Positions 1 through 7,849 of a DNA stretch of 11,282 bases are shown in pieces (the first letter of the stretch is position 1; each line of letters begins with the position of its first letter). A model generated the notes under the pieces. That model saw only the letters and a list, made by a program, of their open reading frames with translations, was not told where the DNA came from and did not search any database. A program made the position numbers and the translations under genes. Origin of the DNA: Halocafeteria seosinensis (taxonomy: Eukaryota; Sar; Bigyra; Bicosoecida); the NCBI GenBank assembly GCA_001687465.1, contig LVLI01001166.1:1-11282 (forward strand), given 5' to 3'.

Positions 1-809
1 CCATCAATAAGACCCGACTCTTCAACATCCCCTTTCCAACTCAGTGTGGCATTCAAAAAGTGCCTCGCTATGATCTGGGTGATTTCCGTAAAACCGTCTT
101 TGCAACGCGTCCAGAANGCAGTTTCATTATCCTGGGTTTCCCAAGGGTCAATCAAGTATACTCCATCCCCTGGGACAACATCACAACTTTGATAGATACT
201 TGCATTCTTAGTCGAATTCTCATTTTCTTTTACGTCGGGGACACTTGTGGTATTGGCATAGAAGCTCACAGTGATATGATACGAAGCGCACTCCTGCGGG
301 GTCAGCGTTCTCCCTTGCTTCAACGACAAAGTCCCATTCCAATACGTTGTGGCTCTATGGTCTTCATTTCCATCCTCCAAAGGAATAGAGTACCATGTCT
401 GTTGGTGCCCAAGTTTGAAAGGGTGGTCATCTCCATGCGAGAGATCCGCATTGCAGATTCCTCCAGAGCTCGCTGTCCCATTCTCTCTCACTGATTCAAG
501 CTCAAACCATGCATTTGTCAACGATCCATTTAATGCAGGAGTCCGAAAACTAGTTTGGAAGGTGTAAATAGGTGCATCAACGTCAAGTGGACGGAACACT
601 TCATCCACCGCTAGTACCCTAACGTTGGGGGCTGACGAATTACTTGTAGCGGTTCCGCAGACACTGTCTTCCCATTTCAAGTCGCTAATCTCATACATGT
701 AATCTTCGAATCTTACGCTCCCCCATGATTCTTCAAGAAAGATCAGGAGGCATCCTAACAGCAAAAACTCTTCGTGTTTGATGAGCGAGCGGAAGGGTCT
801 CCCGGTCAT
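1..809 (-). CDS. Gene 1: secreted modular glycoprotein, N-terminal part only
   Basis: The frame is open from an ATG at 809 to the left edge, so only about 270 N-terminal residues are visible. The start is chosen because M-T-G-R-P is followed at once by a hydrophobic stretch (roughly residues 14-25, L-L-L-G-C-L-L-I-F-L) and E-E-S-W-G, a typical signal peptide, and because genes 2 and 3 begin the same way. Next comes a unique N-terminal domain with W-E-D-S-V-C-G-T, V-D-E-V-F-R-P-L-D, D-A-P-I-Y-T-F-Q, the sequon E-N-G-T, and T-T-Y-W-N-G-T-L-S-L-K. Module A1 starts around 183-185 with the Cys before V-V-P-G-D-G-V-Y-L-I-D-P-W. The undetermined base at 117 falls in the third position of an Ala codon (GCN) and changes nothing. 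Several N-x-S/T sites agree with secretion. Function unknown; an extracellular recognition or structural role is inference. Confidence 0.85.
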   Translation of the reverse strand, partial: MTGRPFRSLIKHEEFLLLGCLLIFLEESWGSVRFEDYMYEISDLKWEDSVCGTATSNSSAPNVRVLAVDEVFRPLDVDAPIYTFQTSFRTPALNGSLTNAWFELESVRENGTASSGGICNADLSHGDDHPFKLGHQQTWYSIPLEDGNEDHRATTYWNGTLSLKQGRTLTPQECASYHITVSFYANTTSVPDVKENENSTKNASIYQSCDVVPGDGVYLIDPWETQDNETXFWTRCKDGFTEITQIIARHFLNATLSWKGDVEESGLID

Positions 810-944
810 TACAGCACACAGCACTGTAGGTAGGTAGTATAGAGCGACGTCTGTACTGTCATAAAGCAGAATGAATCTAGAAGGATGACAGCAAGTAAGT
901 AGTGGGAGCAGGTAGCTCTGTGTGAATCATAGCCGCACTGGACG

Positions 945-1104
945 GCCGCAGTAACTCACACTGAGTCTCACAGCGCCGTTCAGTTGAAGAATCGTCAAAA
1001 ACTGAGTGGTCCAGCGTGACATACCATACAATACCATGGGTACTGTATGGTACTTCGTACTTTTGTGAACAGATACAAAAGCTTATGTATCCCAAATAGT
1101 GTCC
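945..1104 (-). promoter_or_regulatory. Conserved upstream region of gene 1
   Basis: It contains two elements shared with the regions upstream of genes 2 and 3. One is CAC..TGAAGAATC-like (TTGAAGAATC at 984-993). The other is a 20-bp near-perfect palindrome at 1072-1091, GATACA-A-AAGCTT-A-TGTATC, with one mismatched base pair, centred 272 bp from the start codon. A core promoter or transcription factor site is inferred from conservation and constant distance; no consensus family is recognised. Confidence 0.5.
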
Positions 1105-1128
1105 GATGAATTCATAGCGACGAACTCT

Positions 1129-1157
1129 ACATATATGTATATACATGTATGTATGTA
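1129..1157. repeat. AT/GT-rich simple sequence
   Basis: Degenerate (AT)n/(TGTA)n stretch between genes 1 and 2: ACATATATGTATATACATG followed by TATGTATG. Ordinary spacer microsatellite. Confidence 0.7.
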
Positions 1158-1228
1158 ACACCGTGTATGTGAGCGTGGTGGTTGCAAAGACTCGGGGATT
1201 ACAGGTGTGATATCGAAAAATAGGTGCC

Positions 1229-1270
1229 GGCTCAATACACCGAAAGACATTAACAGAGGTATCAAACTAC
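1229..1270 (-). other. Conserved block downstream of gene 2 (probable 3' UTR)
   Basis: Shared with the regions after genes 3 and 4; core CTCAATACACCG (plus strand). It begins about 20 nt past the stop codon. Probably 3' UTR or polyadenylation region; no canonical AATAAA was identified. Confidence 0.45.
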
Positions 1271-1286
1271 AACGCGAGCTACGTGT

Positions 1287-4200
1287 TCAATTCCACTCAA
1301 CCCAACTCTCACGTGCTGTCCTTGGAGGAGCCTGAGCCTGCAATCTCCTACACATTGCTTGACCATGGTATGGTTGAACTTCGTACTTATCGCATAAACG
1401 ACACACCTCAAAACCACGGAGACTGTATGTTCCAGGAGGACACGAAATACAGGCAGCGCGATCCTCACTTGGAGCCTCACCTTCTTCGCATTCTTCACAG
1501 CGGCTTTCAGACAGAGGAGGTAGACGGGAAGAGCACGAATGGTTCCGCCCCGTATTGAGTATCGTATCATCAACACTTTGGCGACGGAATACTCTCCCAT
1601 TCGAGATCGTATGTCTGGGGCAAGAGTCTATACGAAGTTGGAAGGAGCATGACCGCCTCTCTACTTTTGACGAGCTTTTAGACGTTGTCTTGGAATTTCT
1701 GACCCAAATAGATCCATTCCACCAAGCCCATCCTTCATATTGATTACTAGCATCAGATTCTCCCCAATGAAGTCGAAATATCGTCGATTGTAAAACGTTG
1801 AATCTGGCTCCATTACCGCCGAAAGAGTGAAAGTCATTGTATGATTGTATAGTCTGGTATCGTGCGTAGCTGGTGACAGGGCCACGTTCTGCAGGGCTTC
1901 CAAAAGCAAAATCACCAGTACAACACGTTCCATTCATGGCCACAAGCCCCCCCCCCCCCTTCTTTTCTCTGGTGCGTCCAATGGGTGTAAATTGGCGACG
2001 GCATGTGCTTCATTCCGATTTCCGACGAATCTTCGCCACGACGTCCAAGGATATAGCTTGTGGATTTGATCTGAAAATTCGTCAGGGAGAACTCCGTATA
2101 TCCAAAGGGAATCGGTATATCGTACTGAGCGTAATGCCCAACATTGTTTCCTGCCGTGACTGTATATGGTTTTATTTGTTCGATAAACCCAGACTTCTCA
2201 ACCCTCCCTCCTGAGGTGAGGGTCGCATTCAGGAAATTCTTGGCTATGTGTTGCGTTATTTCCGTAAAGCTGTTTCGACACCGTGTCCAGAAAGCCGTTT
2301 GAGGACTCTTATCGAAAGGATCGATCAAGTGAGTCTCCTCATCCCGGACTGGTCCATCGAAAGGATCTATCAGGTATGTTCCATCCTGGGGAACCTCGCC
2401 ACAGCTCCCATACACAACGCTGTTGGTCGAATCATCTCGAACCCAAATAGAGCCTTGCCACCAAGCCCATCCTTCCTTTTGATTAATCGTCCCGATTTCT
2501 CCCCAGTGAAGACGAAGCACGTTTGAGTAAGTTACATTGAAAATCAATCCGTTTCCAACAAATCTGTAGATGCCTTCATGCGACGCAATACTTTGATGCC
2601 GACCATAACTCGTTACCGGTCCGCTCTCAAGGGGACTCCCAAACGCAAAATCTCCGGAATAAGGATAAGACATTGTCTGATTCCACTGGGTGTAAAATTT
2701 CCCGTGCAAAATTTCAGAGCGACCATCTGACCCCAAGATGTAGGAGGTTGATCTAATATTAAAATTGTCAAGAAAGAACTGGGTATATCCTAATGGTATT
2801 GGAATGTCAAAGTGTGCAAAATGCCCTTGGCCGGCTGTCGTCCCATCAACGGTAAACGGCCTCCATCTATTAATCAACCCTGCTTTTTCCACATCTCCTT
2901 CGTAAGTAAGGGTAGCGTTAAGAGCATCGTTCGCAATTTGTTGAGTGATTTCCATAAAGCCATTCCTGCAGCGGGTTCGAAATGCTGTGCTGAGGCCATC
3001 TCCGACAGGATCAATCCAGTAGACTCCATCCTGTGGAACGAGTTCACACCTCCTGTACACTGCGTCTCTTGGAGGTCGATTTCGCACCCAAATAGATCCG
3101 TTCCACCAGGCCCAGCCTTCGTGTTCGCCGCCTCGCTCTCCCCATAGGAGTCGAAACGTATCTGACTGTAGGACATGAAATATGTCCCCACTTCCGGGAA
3201 ACCTGTAGATGCCGTCATGCGATTCTATGATTTGGTATCTCGCGAAACTCGTGACAGGTCCGGGCTCCTCCGGAGTTCCAAAGGCGAAATCTCCAAAGCC
3301 GAATACCATCACCTCAGGCATCCATTCTTCATAAAATGCGTCAGTACGAGATTCCCCCGTCCGCCGTATATCCGATGTATCGGACGTTCCGCTTATGTAG
3401 GAAGTCGCTCTGAGGTGGAACTCCTCTAGGTAAAATTCTGTGTACCCAAAAGGGATCGGAATATCATAGTGAGCATAATGGTCCCCGTCGCCATCGACCG
3501 TATATGGCCGCATTCCATCAATAAGACCCGACTCTTCAACATCCCCTTTCCAACTCAGTGTGGCATTCAAAAAGTGCCTCGCTATGATCTGGGTGATTTC
3601 CGTAAAACCGTCTTTGCAACGCGTCCAGAAGGCAGTTTCATTATCCTGGGTTTCCCAAGGGTCAATCAAGTATACTCCATCCCCTGGGACAACATCACAA
3701 CTTTGATAGATACTTGCATTCTTAGTCGAATTCTCATTTTCTTTTACGTCGGGGACACTTGTGGTATTGGCATAGAAGCTCACAGTGATATGATACGANN
3801 CGCACTGCCCTGTGGGGTCAGCGTTCTGCCTTGCTTCAACGACAAAGTCCCATTCCAATACGTAGTGGGTATATGGCCTTCATTCCCATCCTCCAAAGGA
3901 ATAGAGTACCATGTCTGTTGGTGCCCAAGTTTGAAAGGGTGGGCATCGCCGTGCGAGAGATCCGAATTGCAGATTCCTCCAGAGCCTGCTGTCCCATTCT
4001 CTATCACTGATTCGAGTTCATACCACGCATTTGTCAACGAGCCATCTAATGCAGAAGCACGAAAGCTAACTTGGAAGGTGTAAATGGGCGCATCCACGTC
4101 AACTGGATGAAAGACTTCGTCCATCGAAAGCAAGTTGGCCGCTGACGAATTGCCCTTGGTGGTGCTGCAGATACTGTCTTCCCATTTCAAGTTGCTACTT

Positions 4201-4337
4201 GTAGCCTTGTACTCCTGGAACCCTATGTCTCCCCATGATTCTTCTATAAAGATCAGGAGGCATCCTAAGAGAATATAGGAGGAGAACGTTTGCGGTTCAT
4301 TTTGTTTGATGAGCGCCCGGAGAGGTCTCCCGGTCAT
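1287..4337 (-). CDS. Gene 2: full-length three-module secreted protein with two frame breaks
   Basis: This is the most complete copy, about 1016 residues. The start is the ATG at 4337, matching M-T-G-R-P of gene 1; an extra ATG lies immediately upstream at 4340. Order: signal peptide (about 1-32, ending E-S-W-G), unique N-terminal domain (about 33-210), A1 (Cys at 3697-3699 to about 3070), A2 (Cys at 3046-3048 to about 2410), A3 (Cys at 2401-2403 to about 1690), Ser-rich linker, then a Cys-rich tail (1499 to about 1340) with C-E-E-C, C-P-P-G-T-Y-S and C-R-L-C. The tail resembles Ephrin_rec_like/GCC2_GCC3 repeats. The stop is TGA at 1287-1289 and no transmembrane segment follows, so a secreted product is likely. 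Two frame breaks occur: at the two N bases 3799-3800 and at a run of 13 G (1947-1959), where 12 would keep frame. Both may be sequencing or assembly faults, so I annotate a gene rather than a pseudogene. The biochemical role is not known. Confidence 0.82.
1340..1499 (-). other. Cys-rich ephrin-receptor/GCC2-GCC3-like tail of gene 2
   Basis: About 53 residues with seven Cys: C-E-E-C, A-A-C, C-P-P-G-T-Y-S, E-V-C-R-L-C and A-M-C-R-R. The spacing C-x2-C...C-x2-C-P-P-G-T-Y-S...C-x2-C is the usual pattern of Ephrin_rec_like/GCC2_GCC3 repeats in extracellular eukaryotic proteins. Equivalent tails close gene 3 (about 5660-5820) and gene 4 (about 8740-8900). Confidence 0.7.
1947..1959 (-). repeat. 13-G homopolymer causing a frame break in gene 2
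   Basis: On the coding strand GAA is followed by 13 G and then CTTGTGGCC. With 12 G the frame would continue into L-V-A-M-N-G-T-C-C, as in gene 3. With 13 it shifts and stops at 1912. Either a homopolymer sequencing error or a real slippage mutation. Confidence 0.85.
2311..2375 (-). repeat. 45-nt period internal duplication in A3 of gene 2
   Basis: ATCGAAAGGATC appears at 2311 and ATCGAAAGGATC again at 2356, giving L-I-D-P-F-D twice, 15 residues apart. The same duplication is present in gene 3 (6526-6590) and gene 4 (9694-9758), so it predates the gene duplications. Confidence 0.8.
2404..3045 (-). repeat. Gene 2 module A2 (intragenic protein repeat)
   Basis: Second module, starting just after the Cys of C-E-L-V-P-Q-D-G-V-Y-W-I-D-P. 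It carries T-A-F-R-T-R-C-R-N-G-F, L-N-A-T-L, H-F-D-I-P-I-P-L-G-Y-T-Q-F-F-L-D, G-D-F-A-F-G-S-P, the extra sequon N-V-T-Y-S, and ends W-W-Q-G-S-I-W-V-R-D-D. The corresponding gene 4 module is very similar over its first 60 residues. This is the module missing from gene 3. Confidence 0.8.
3048..3699 (-). repeat. Gene 2 module A1 (intragenic protein repeat)
   Basis: First of three homologous modules, about 217 residues. It begins with the Cys of C-D-V-V-P-G-D-G-V-Y-L-I-D-P and ends in G-S-I-W-V-R-N-R-P-P plus a short linker. Landmarks shared by all modules: T-A-F-W-T-R-C, E-I-T-Q, the sequon L-N-A-T-L, H-Y-D-I-P-I-P-x-G-Y-T-E-F, A-T-S-Y-I, G-D-F-A-F-G-(T/S)-P, G-P-V-T-S, and G-W-A-W-W-N-G-S. The two Cys at the start are about 30 residues apart and could pair. 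The opening D-G-V-Y-x-I-D-P...A-F-x-x-x-C faintly recalls fibrinogen-like domains, but the rest does not. Confidence 0.8.
3799..3800. other. Two undetermined bases at a chimeric junction
   Basis: The 284 bases to the left (3515-3798) match 1-284 of gene 1. The 137 bases to the right (3801-3937) match 11146-11282 of gene 4. The gene 2 frame breaks here. It looks like an assembly join inside a repeat. Confidence 0.8.
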
Positions 4338-4539
4338 CATTACCACAGCACCGACTGTGGGTAGTACAGTATACAGTATAGAGCGACGCGTGTGGGTGTG
4401 GGCTACCACTAGCTTTAGGGATACTGCCCTAGGATACAACGTTCCAAGAATGACCAACAACAAAATATGTACTAAGTAGTGACTTCGAATGGAGCAAATT
4501 ACCAGCTGTTTGGGAATCCCAGGCTGTTCCCACACATTC

Positions 4540-4635
4540 ACAGCAGTCACAGTGCCGTTGAAGAATCACCGAGAATTGCATGAGTCACCATACTTCTATA
4601 TAAAAGCTTTTGTATCCCAAAACAGTGCTATGAAC
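4540..4635 (-). promoter_or_regulatory. Conserved upstream region of gene 2
   Basis: Counterpart of the gene 1 region: TTGAAGAATC at 4558-4567 and the AAGCTT-centred element at 4597-4616, 269 bp from the start codon. Its left half has become TATATAAAAG, a textbook TATA box read on the plus strand, while the minus strand reads GATACAAAAGCTTTTATATA. Eight of ten palindrome pairs hold. The CACTG and GAGTTCATA flanks upstream are also shared between copies. Confidence 0.5.
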
Positions 4636-4639
4636 TCGC

Positions 4640-4905
4640 AGCAATTAGCTCTAGCTAATCCTCCTCGATGTCCGTCTGAATGCCTTCGTGCTTGTGGGGT
4701 GGTAGCCACCATAACACCAAGAAGTGTGGTTGCAAAGACAAAGAATCAGGATCGCGGAGCCCTGTAATATGCATTTGTCGAGAATTTTGGTCAAGCATAT
4801 CGTACTTAAAGAAAGAGTTGATTCCACGAGCAGTTGTGCGAACTTGGGCTTTTGGAACTACAAGTGAGGGAACCACTAGACTGAGCTCCTACCTTGGGCG
4901 CATAC
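4640..4905. other. Distal upstream spacer of gene 2, conserved with that of gene 3
   Basis: GGTTGCAAAGAC, GCATTTGTCGAGAAT, CAAGCATATCGTACT and the final AGACTGAGC recur in the same order at about 8250-8400 upstream of gene 3. The gene 1 spacer keeps only GGTTGCAAAGACT (about 1181) and then jumps to the 3' block. A 73-codon frame without an ATG crosses it; I see no gene. Confidence 0.5.
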
Positions 4906-5345
4906 CGCAGCCGCTGCGCAGCGTATTACCGCTCCTCGTTAAGAGGATACGGTCAACTTCCCGGCCGATGGGCTATCTGTCACATTTGTGTGTGTGTGTG
5001 TACCTGTACTTAGGGGCTGGGGTAGGGAGTCAATCATTCATCCGGGCGACACAGACTTGGCATTTCGCTGCTGAGTCGCCTTCAAATCACCGCTACTGAG
5101 TCGATCTCAAATTGCCTGATTTGGTTTGGCTGTCACTAATGACACCTATACCGCCCCGCGGAAATACCAGACGGCAAAAACGAGCTCTGCATAGTTGCGG
5201 TGCAGGAACAGTACCAGGATAATGTCAGCTGCAAACAGTGCCACCCGCCTCAATACGCCATTGACACTGCGGATGATGATAACTGCTGCCAACCAAGCAC
5301 CACTATGTGCCATAATGTCATCATGTTCCAACGTCGCAAGTTCTT
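4906..5345. other. Unique spacer segment between genes 2 and 3
   Basis: About 440 bases without a recognisable match in the other two spacers and no gene I can support. It holds the (GT)7 run and a 12-bp palindrome CGCTGCGCAGCG at 4912-4923. A 61-codon hydrophobic minus-strand frame (5146-5331) lacks an ATG start. Confidence 0.4.
4988..5001. repeat. (GT)7 microsatellite
   Basis: Seven GT units in the part of the gene 2 to gene 3 spacer that has no match in the other spacers. Confidence 0.85.
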
Positions 5346-5347
5346 AC

Positions 5348-5394
5348 CGCCTCAATACCCCTACAGACAGTTCTAGAAGTATTCAAATTCTATG
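5348..5394 (-). other. Conserved block downstream of gene 3 (probable 3' UTR)
   Basis: Plus-strand CTCAATACCCCTACAGACAG followed by AGAAGTATTCAAATTCTA, the latter identical to the block after gene 4. It lies 214-260 nt past the gene 3 stop. A shorter CCGCCTCAATAC copy occurs at about 5246. Confidence 0.45.
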
Positions 5395-5607
5395 AACGTC
5401 GAGTCCCATAAGTCAGTGGTCCACTGGTTAGAATACCTTCGATATTACTGTAGATAACACACGGGGATTTCGTGAGCTTGCACGGTGCACCCACTGTTCC
5501 CAGTGAGACTGCTCCCCTACTCCACACGAACTAGTTCTACTTAGCCGGTAGGCCATAATAATATACACTACTACTTCTATACCAACTTCGAGTTCAATTC
5601 TGTTCAC

Positions 5608-7849
5608 CTAAATCCCACGTGCTGTCCTTGGAGGGCCCTGAGCCTGCAATCTCCTACACACTGCTTGACCTCCATATGGTTGGACTTCGTACTTATCGCA
5701 TAAACGACACTCCTCAAAACCACGGAGACTGTATGTTCCAGGAGGACACGAAATACAGGAAGTACGATCCTCACTTGGAACCTCACCTTCTTCGCATTCT
5801 CTACAGCGGCTTCCAGACAGAGGAGGTAAATGGGAAGAGTAAATACGAAGTTGGAAGGAGCATGATCGCCTCTCTACTTTTGACGAGTTTATAGAGCTTT
5901 GCTTGGAATTTCTGACCCAAATGGATCCGTTCCACCAAGCCCATCCCTCAAATTGATTACTAGCATCAGATTCTCCCCAATGAAGTCGAAATATCTTTGA
6001 TTGTGAAACGTTGAACCTAACTCCATTACCTCCAAAAGAGTGAACGTCATTGTATGATTGTATAGTCTGGTATCGTGCATAGCTCGTGACAGGGCCTTGT
6101 TCTGTAGGGCTTCCAAAAGCAAAATCACCAGTACAACACGTTCCATTCATGGCTACAAGCCCCCCCTCCTCCTTCTTTTCTCTCTGGTGCGTCCAATGGG
6201 TGTAAATTGGCGACGGCATGTGCTTCATTCCGATTTCCGACGAATCCTCGCCAGGATGTCCAAGGATATAGCTTGTAGATTTGATCTGAAACTCCGTGAG
6301 GGAGAACTCCGTATACCCGAAGGGAATCGGTATATCATACTGAGCGTAATGCCCAACGTTATTTCCTGACGTGACTGTATATGGCTTCACTTGGTTGATA
6401 AATCCAGACTTCTCAACCTTCCCTTCCGATGCAAGCGTCGCATTGAGGAAATTCTTAGCTATGTGTTGCGTTATTTCCGTAAACCCGTTTCGACACCGTG
6501 TCCAGAAAGCGGTCTCGCGGCTTTTATCGAAAGGATCGATCAAGTGAGTCTCCTCATCCTGGACTGGTCCATCGAAAGGATCTATCAGGAATGTTCCACG
6601 TAGGTCGATTTCGCACCCAAATGGACCCATTCCACCATGCCCATCCTTCGCCGGGTCCACCCTGCTCTCCCCACAGCAGTCGCAGTGTGTTTGACTGCAC
6701 CACATGGAAGACAGCCCCATTTCGGGCGAAGCTGTGAATACCGTCACGCGATACAATCGTTTGGTGGCGAGCATAACTCGTCACCGGTCCCTTTTGCGAA
6801 GGACTCCCTAGAGCGAAGTCCCCATGGAAATGCGGATATCCTAGCAGTTGGACTCCTTCTTGGGGCTCCCATACGTCGTAAACCTCGTCCGTTGGGCAGC
6901 TGTTCCGACAAACATCTGCTCTGATTTCTGATACTGACGAACCTCCCCGATTCATATAGGAGGTCGCTCTGAGGTGGAACCCCTCCAAGTAGAATTCTGT
7001 GTACCCAAAAGGGACCGGAATATCATAGTGAGCATAATGATCACCGCGGCCATCGACCGTATATGGCCGCTTTCCATCAATGAAACCCGACTCTTCAACA
7101 TTTCCTTTCCAACTCAGTGTGGCATTCAAAACGTGCTTCGCTATGGTCTGGGTGATATCGGTAAAACCGCCTTTGCAACGTGTCCAGAAGGCAGTTTCAT
7201 TATCCTGGTTTCCCCAAGGGTCAATCAAGTATAGTCCATCGCTTGGGACATCATCACAACTTTGATAGATTCTTGTGGTATTTGCGTAGAAGCCCACAGT
7301 CACCTGGTATTCGTTGCACTTCTTCGGAGTCAGCTTTCTCCCTCGCTTTAACGACAACGAACCATTCCAGTACGTTGTAAGTACCGAATTGGAATATTCA
7401 GCTGCATCTCCCGGAGAACTAAAATCACCCCACGCATGTTGGTGCCCAAATTTGAAAGGATGATCGCTATACGAGAGGTCGGAATCGCAGAGTCTTCCAG
7501 AGCCTGTTGTCCCATTCTCTATCACTGATTCGAGCTCAAACCATGCATTTGTCAGCGAGCCATTTGCTGTATTGGCCTGAAAATTAGCCTGGAACGTGTA
7601 AATGGGTGCATCGATATCAAGTGGACGGAACACTTCATCCACTGCAAGAGCGTTGGAAGCGTTTGGTGAAGAGCTCGCTGTGGTTCCGCAGACACTGTCT
7701 TCCCATTTCAAGTTGATAATTTCATAGTCTTCGAATCTTATATCTCCCCAGGATTCTTCGAAAAAGATAAGGAAGAATCCGAATAGAATGTACGAGAAGA
7801 ACTTTTGATGTTCTTCGTGTTTGCTGAGCGAGCGGAGGCTCCTGGTCAT
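5608..7849 (-). pseudogene. Gene 3: shortened paralogue, A2 module deleted with frameshift
   Basis: The start is the ATG at 7849 (M-T-R-S-L-R-S-L), with a hydrophobic stretch F-F-S-Y-I-L-F-G-F-F-L-I-F-F and E-E-S-W-G, aligning with genes 1 and 2. The frame runs through the N-terminal domain and A1 (Cys at 7256-7258) and stops at 6554, about 432 residues, ending soon after G-S-I-W-V-R-N-R-P. Homology continues in another frame from about 6600 to the TAG at 5608-5610, covering A3 without its first dozen residues and the Cys-rich tail. Relative to gene 2, about 686 nt net are missing at the junction, not a multiple of three. A1 has an unusual insert with two Cys (C-R-N-S-C, about 6894-6910). The linker before the tail lacks 31 residues present in genes 2 and 4. 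It may be a pseudogene, a truncated secreted A1-only protein, or a two-module gene with a sequencing error at about 6600. Confidence 0.72.

Larger units (their letters stand above)
1690..2403 (-). repeat. Gene 2 module A3 (intragenic protein repeat)
   Basis: Third module, beginning C-G-E-V-P-Q-D-G-T-Y-L-I-D-P-F-D. It is longer at its start because of an internal 15-residue duplication (L-I-D-P-F-D twice) and holds a Gly-rich loop coded by the poly-G run. It then has N-G-T-C-C-T-G-D-F-A-F-G-S-P and ends G-S-I-W-V-R-N-S-K before the Ser-rich linker. The C-C pair is specific to A3 in all copies where A3 can be read. Confidence 0.8.

Noticed and set aside
877-1265. Two minus-strand frames of 94 and 60 codons upstream of gene 1
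   Set aside because: They cross the simple AT/GT repeat and the conserved upstream elements and have no similarity to the family or between spacers.
1283-1558. Plus-strand frame of 91 codons, with look-alikes at 5619-5894 and 8703-8939
   Set aside because: It is the antisense shadow of the Cys-rich tail in each paralogue; recurrence comes from paralogy.
1534-1626. Possible 93-nt intron in genes 2 and 4
   Set aside because: The segment is open in both genes, no clear GT...AG borders fit the gap, and AAGAG microhomology explains the gene 3 deletion; transcripts would settle it.
2310-2376. Possible hairpin or regulatory repeat at the doubled ATCGAAAGGATC
   Set aside because: The copies are direct, in frame with a 45-nt period and inside coding sequence; a protein-level duplication explains them.
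3469-4083. 204-codon open frame on the plus strand
   Set aside because: It lies antisense to the gene 2 N-terminal domain and A1. A similar antisense frame appears at gene 1 only because the DNA is identical. The minus-strand frame carries the signal peptide, sequons and conserved modules.
4341-4550. N-terminal extension of gene 2 (70 codons upstream of the chosen start)
   Set aside because: It is not conserved in genes 1 and 3, where frames upstream of M-T-(G/R) do not match, and the signal peptide must be at the N-terminus.
5146-5331. Hydrophobic 61-codon minus-strand frame in the gene 2/3 spacer
   Set aside because: There is no ATG start and no conserved counterpart in other spacers; composition alone explains it.
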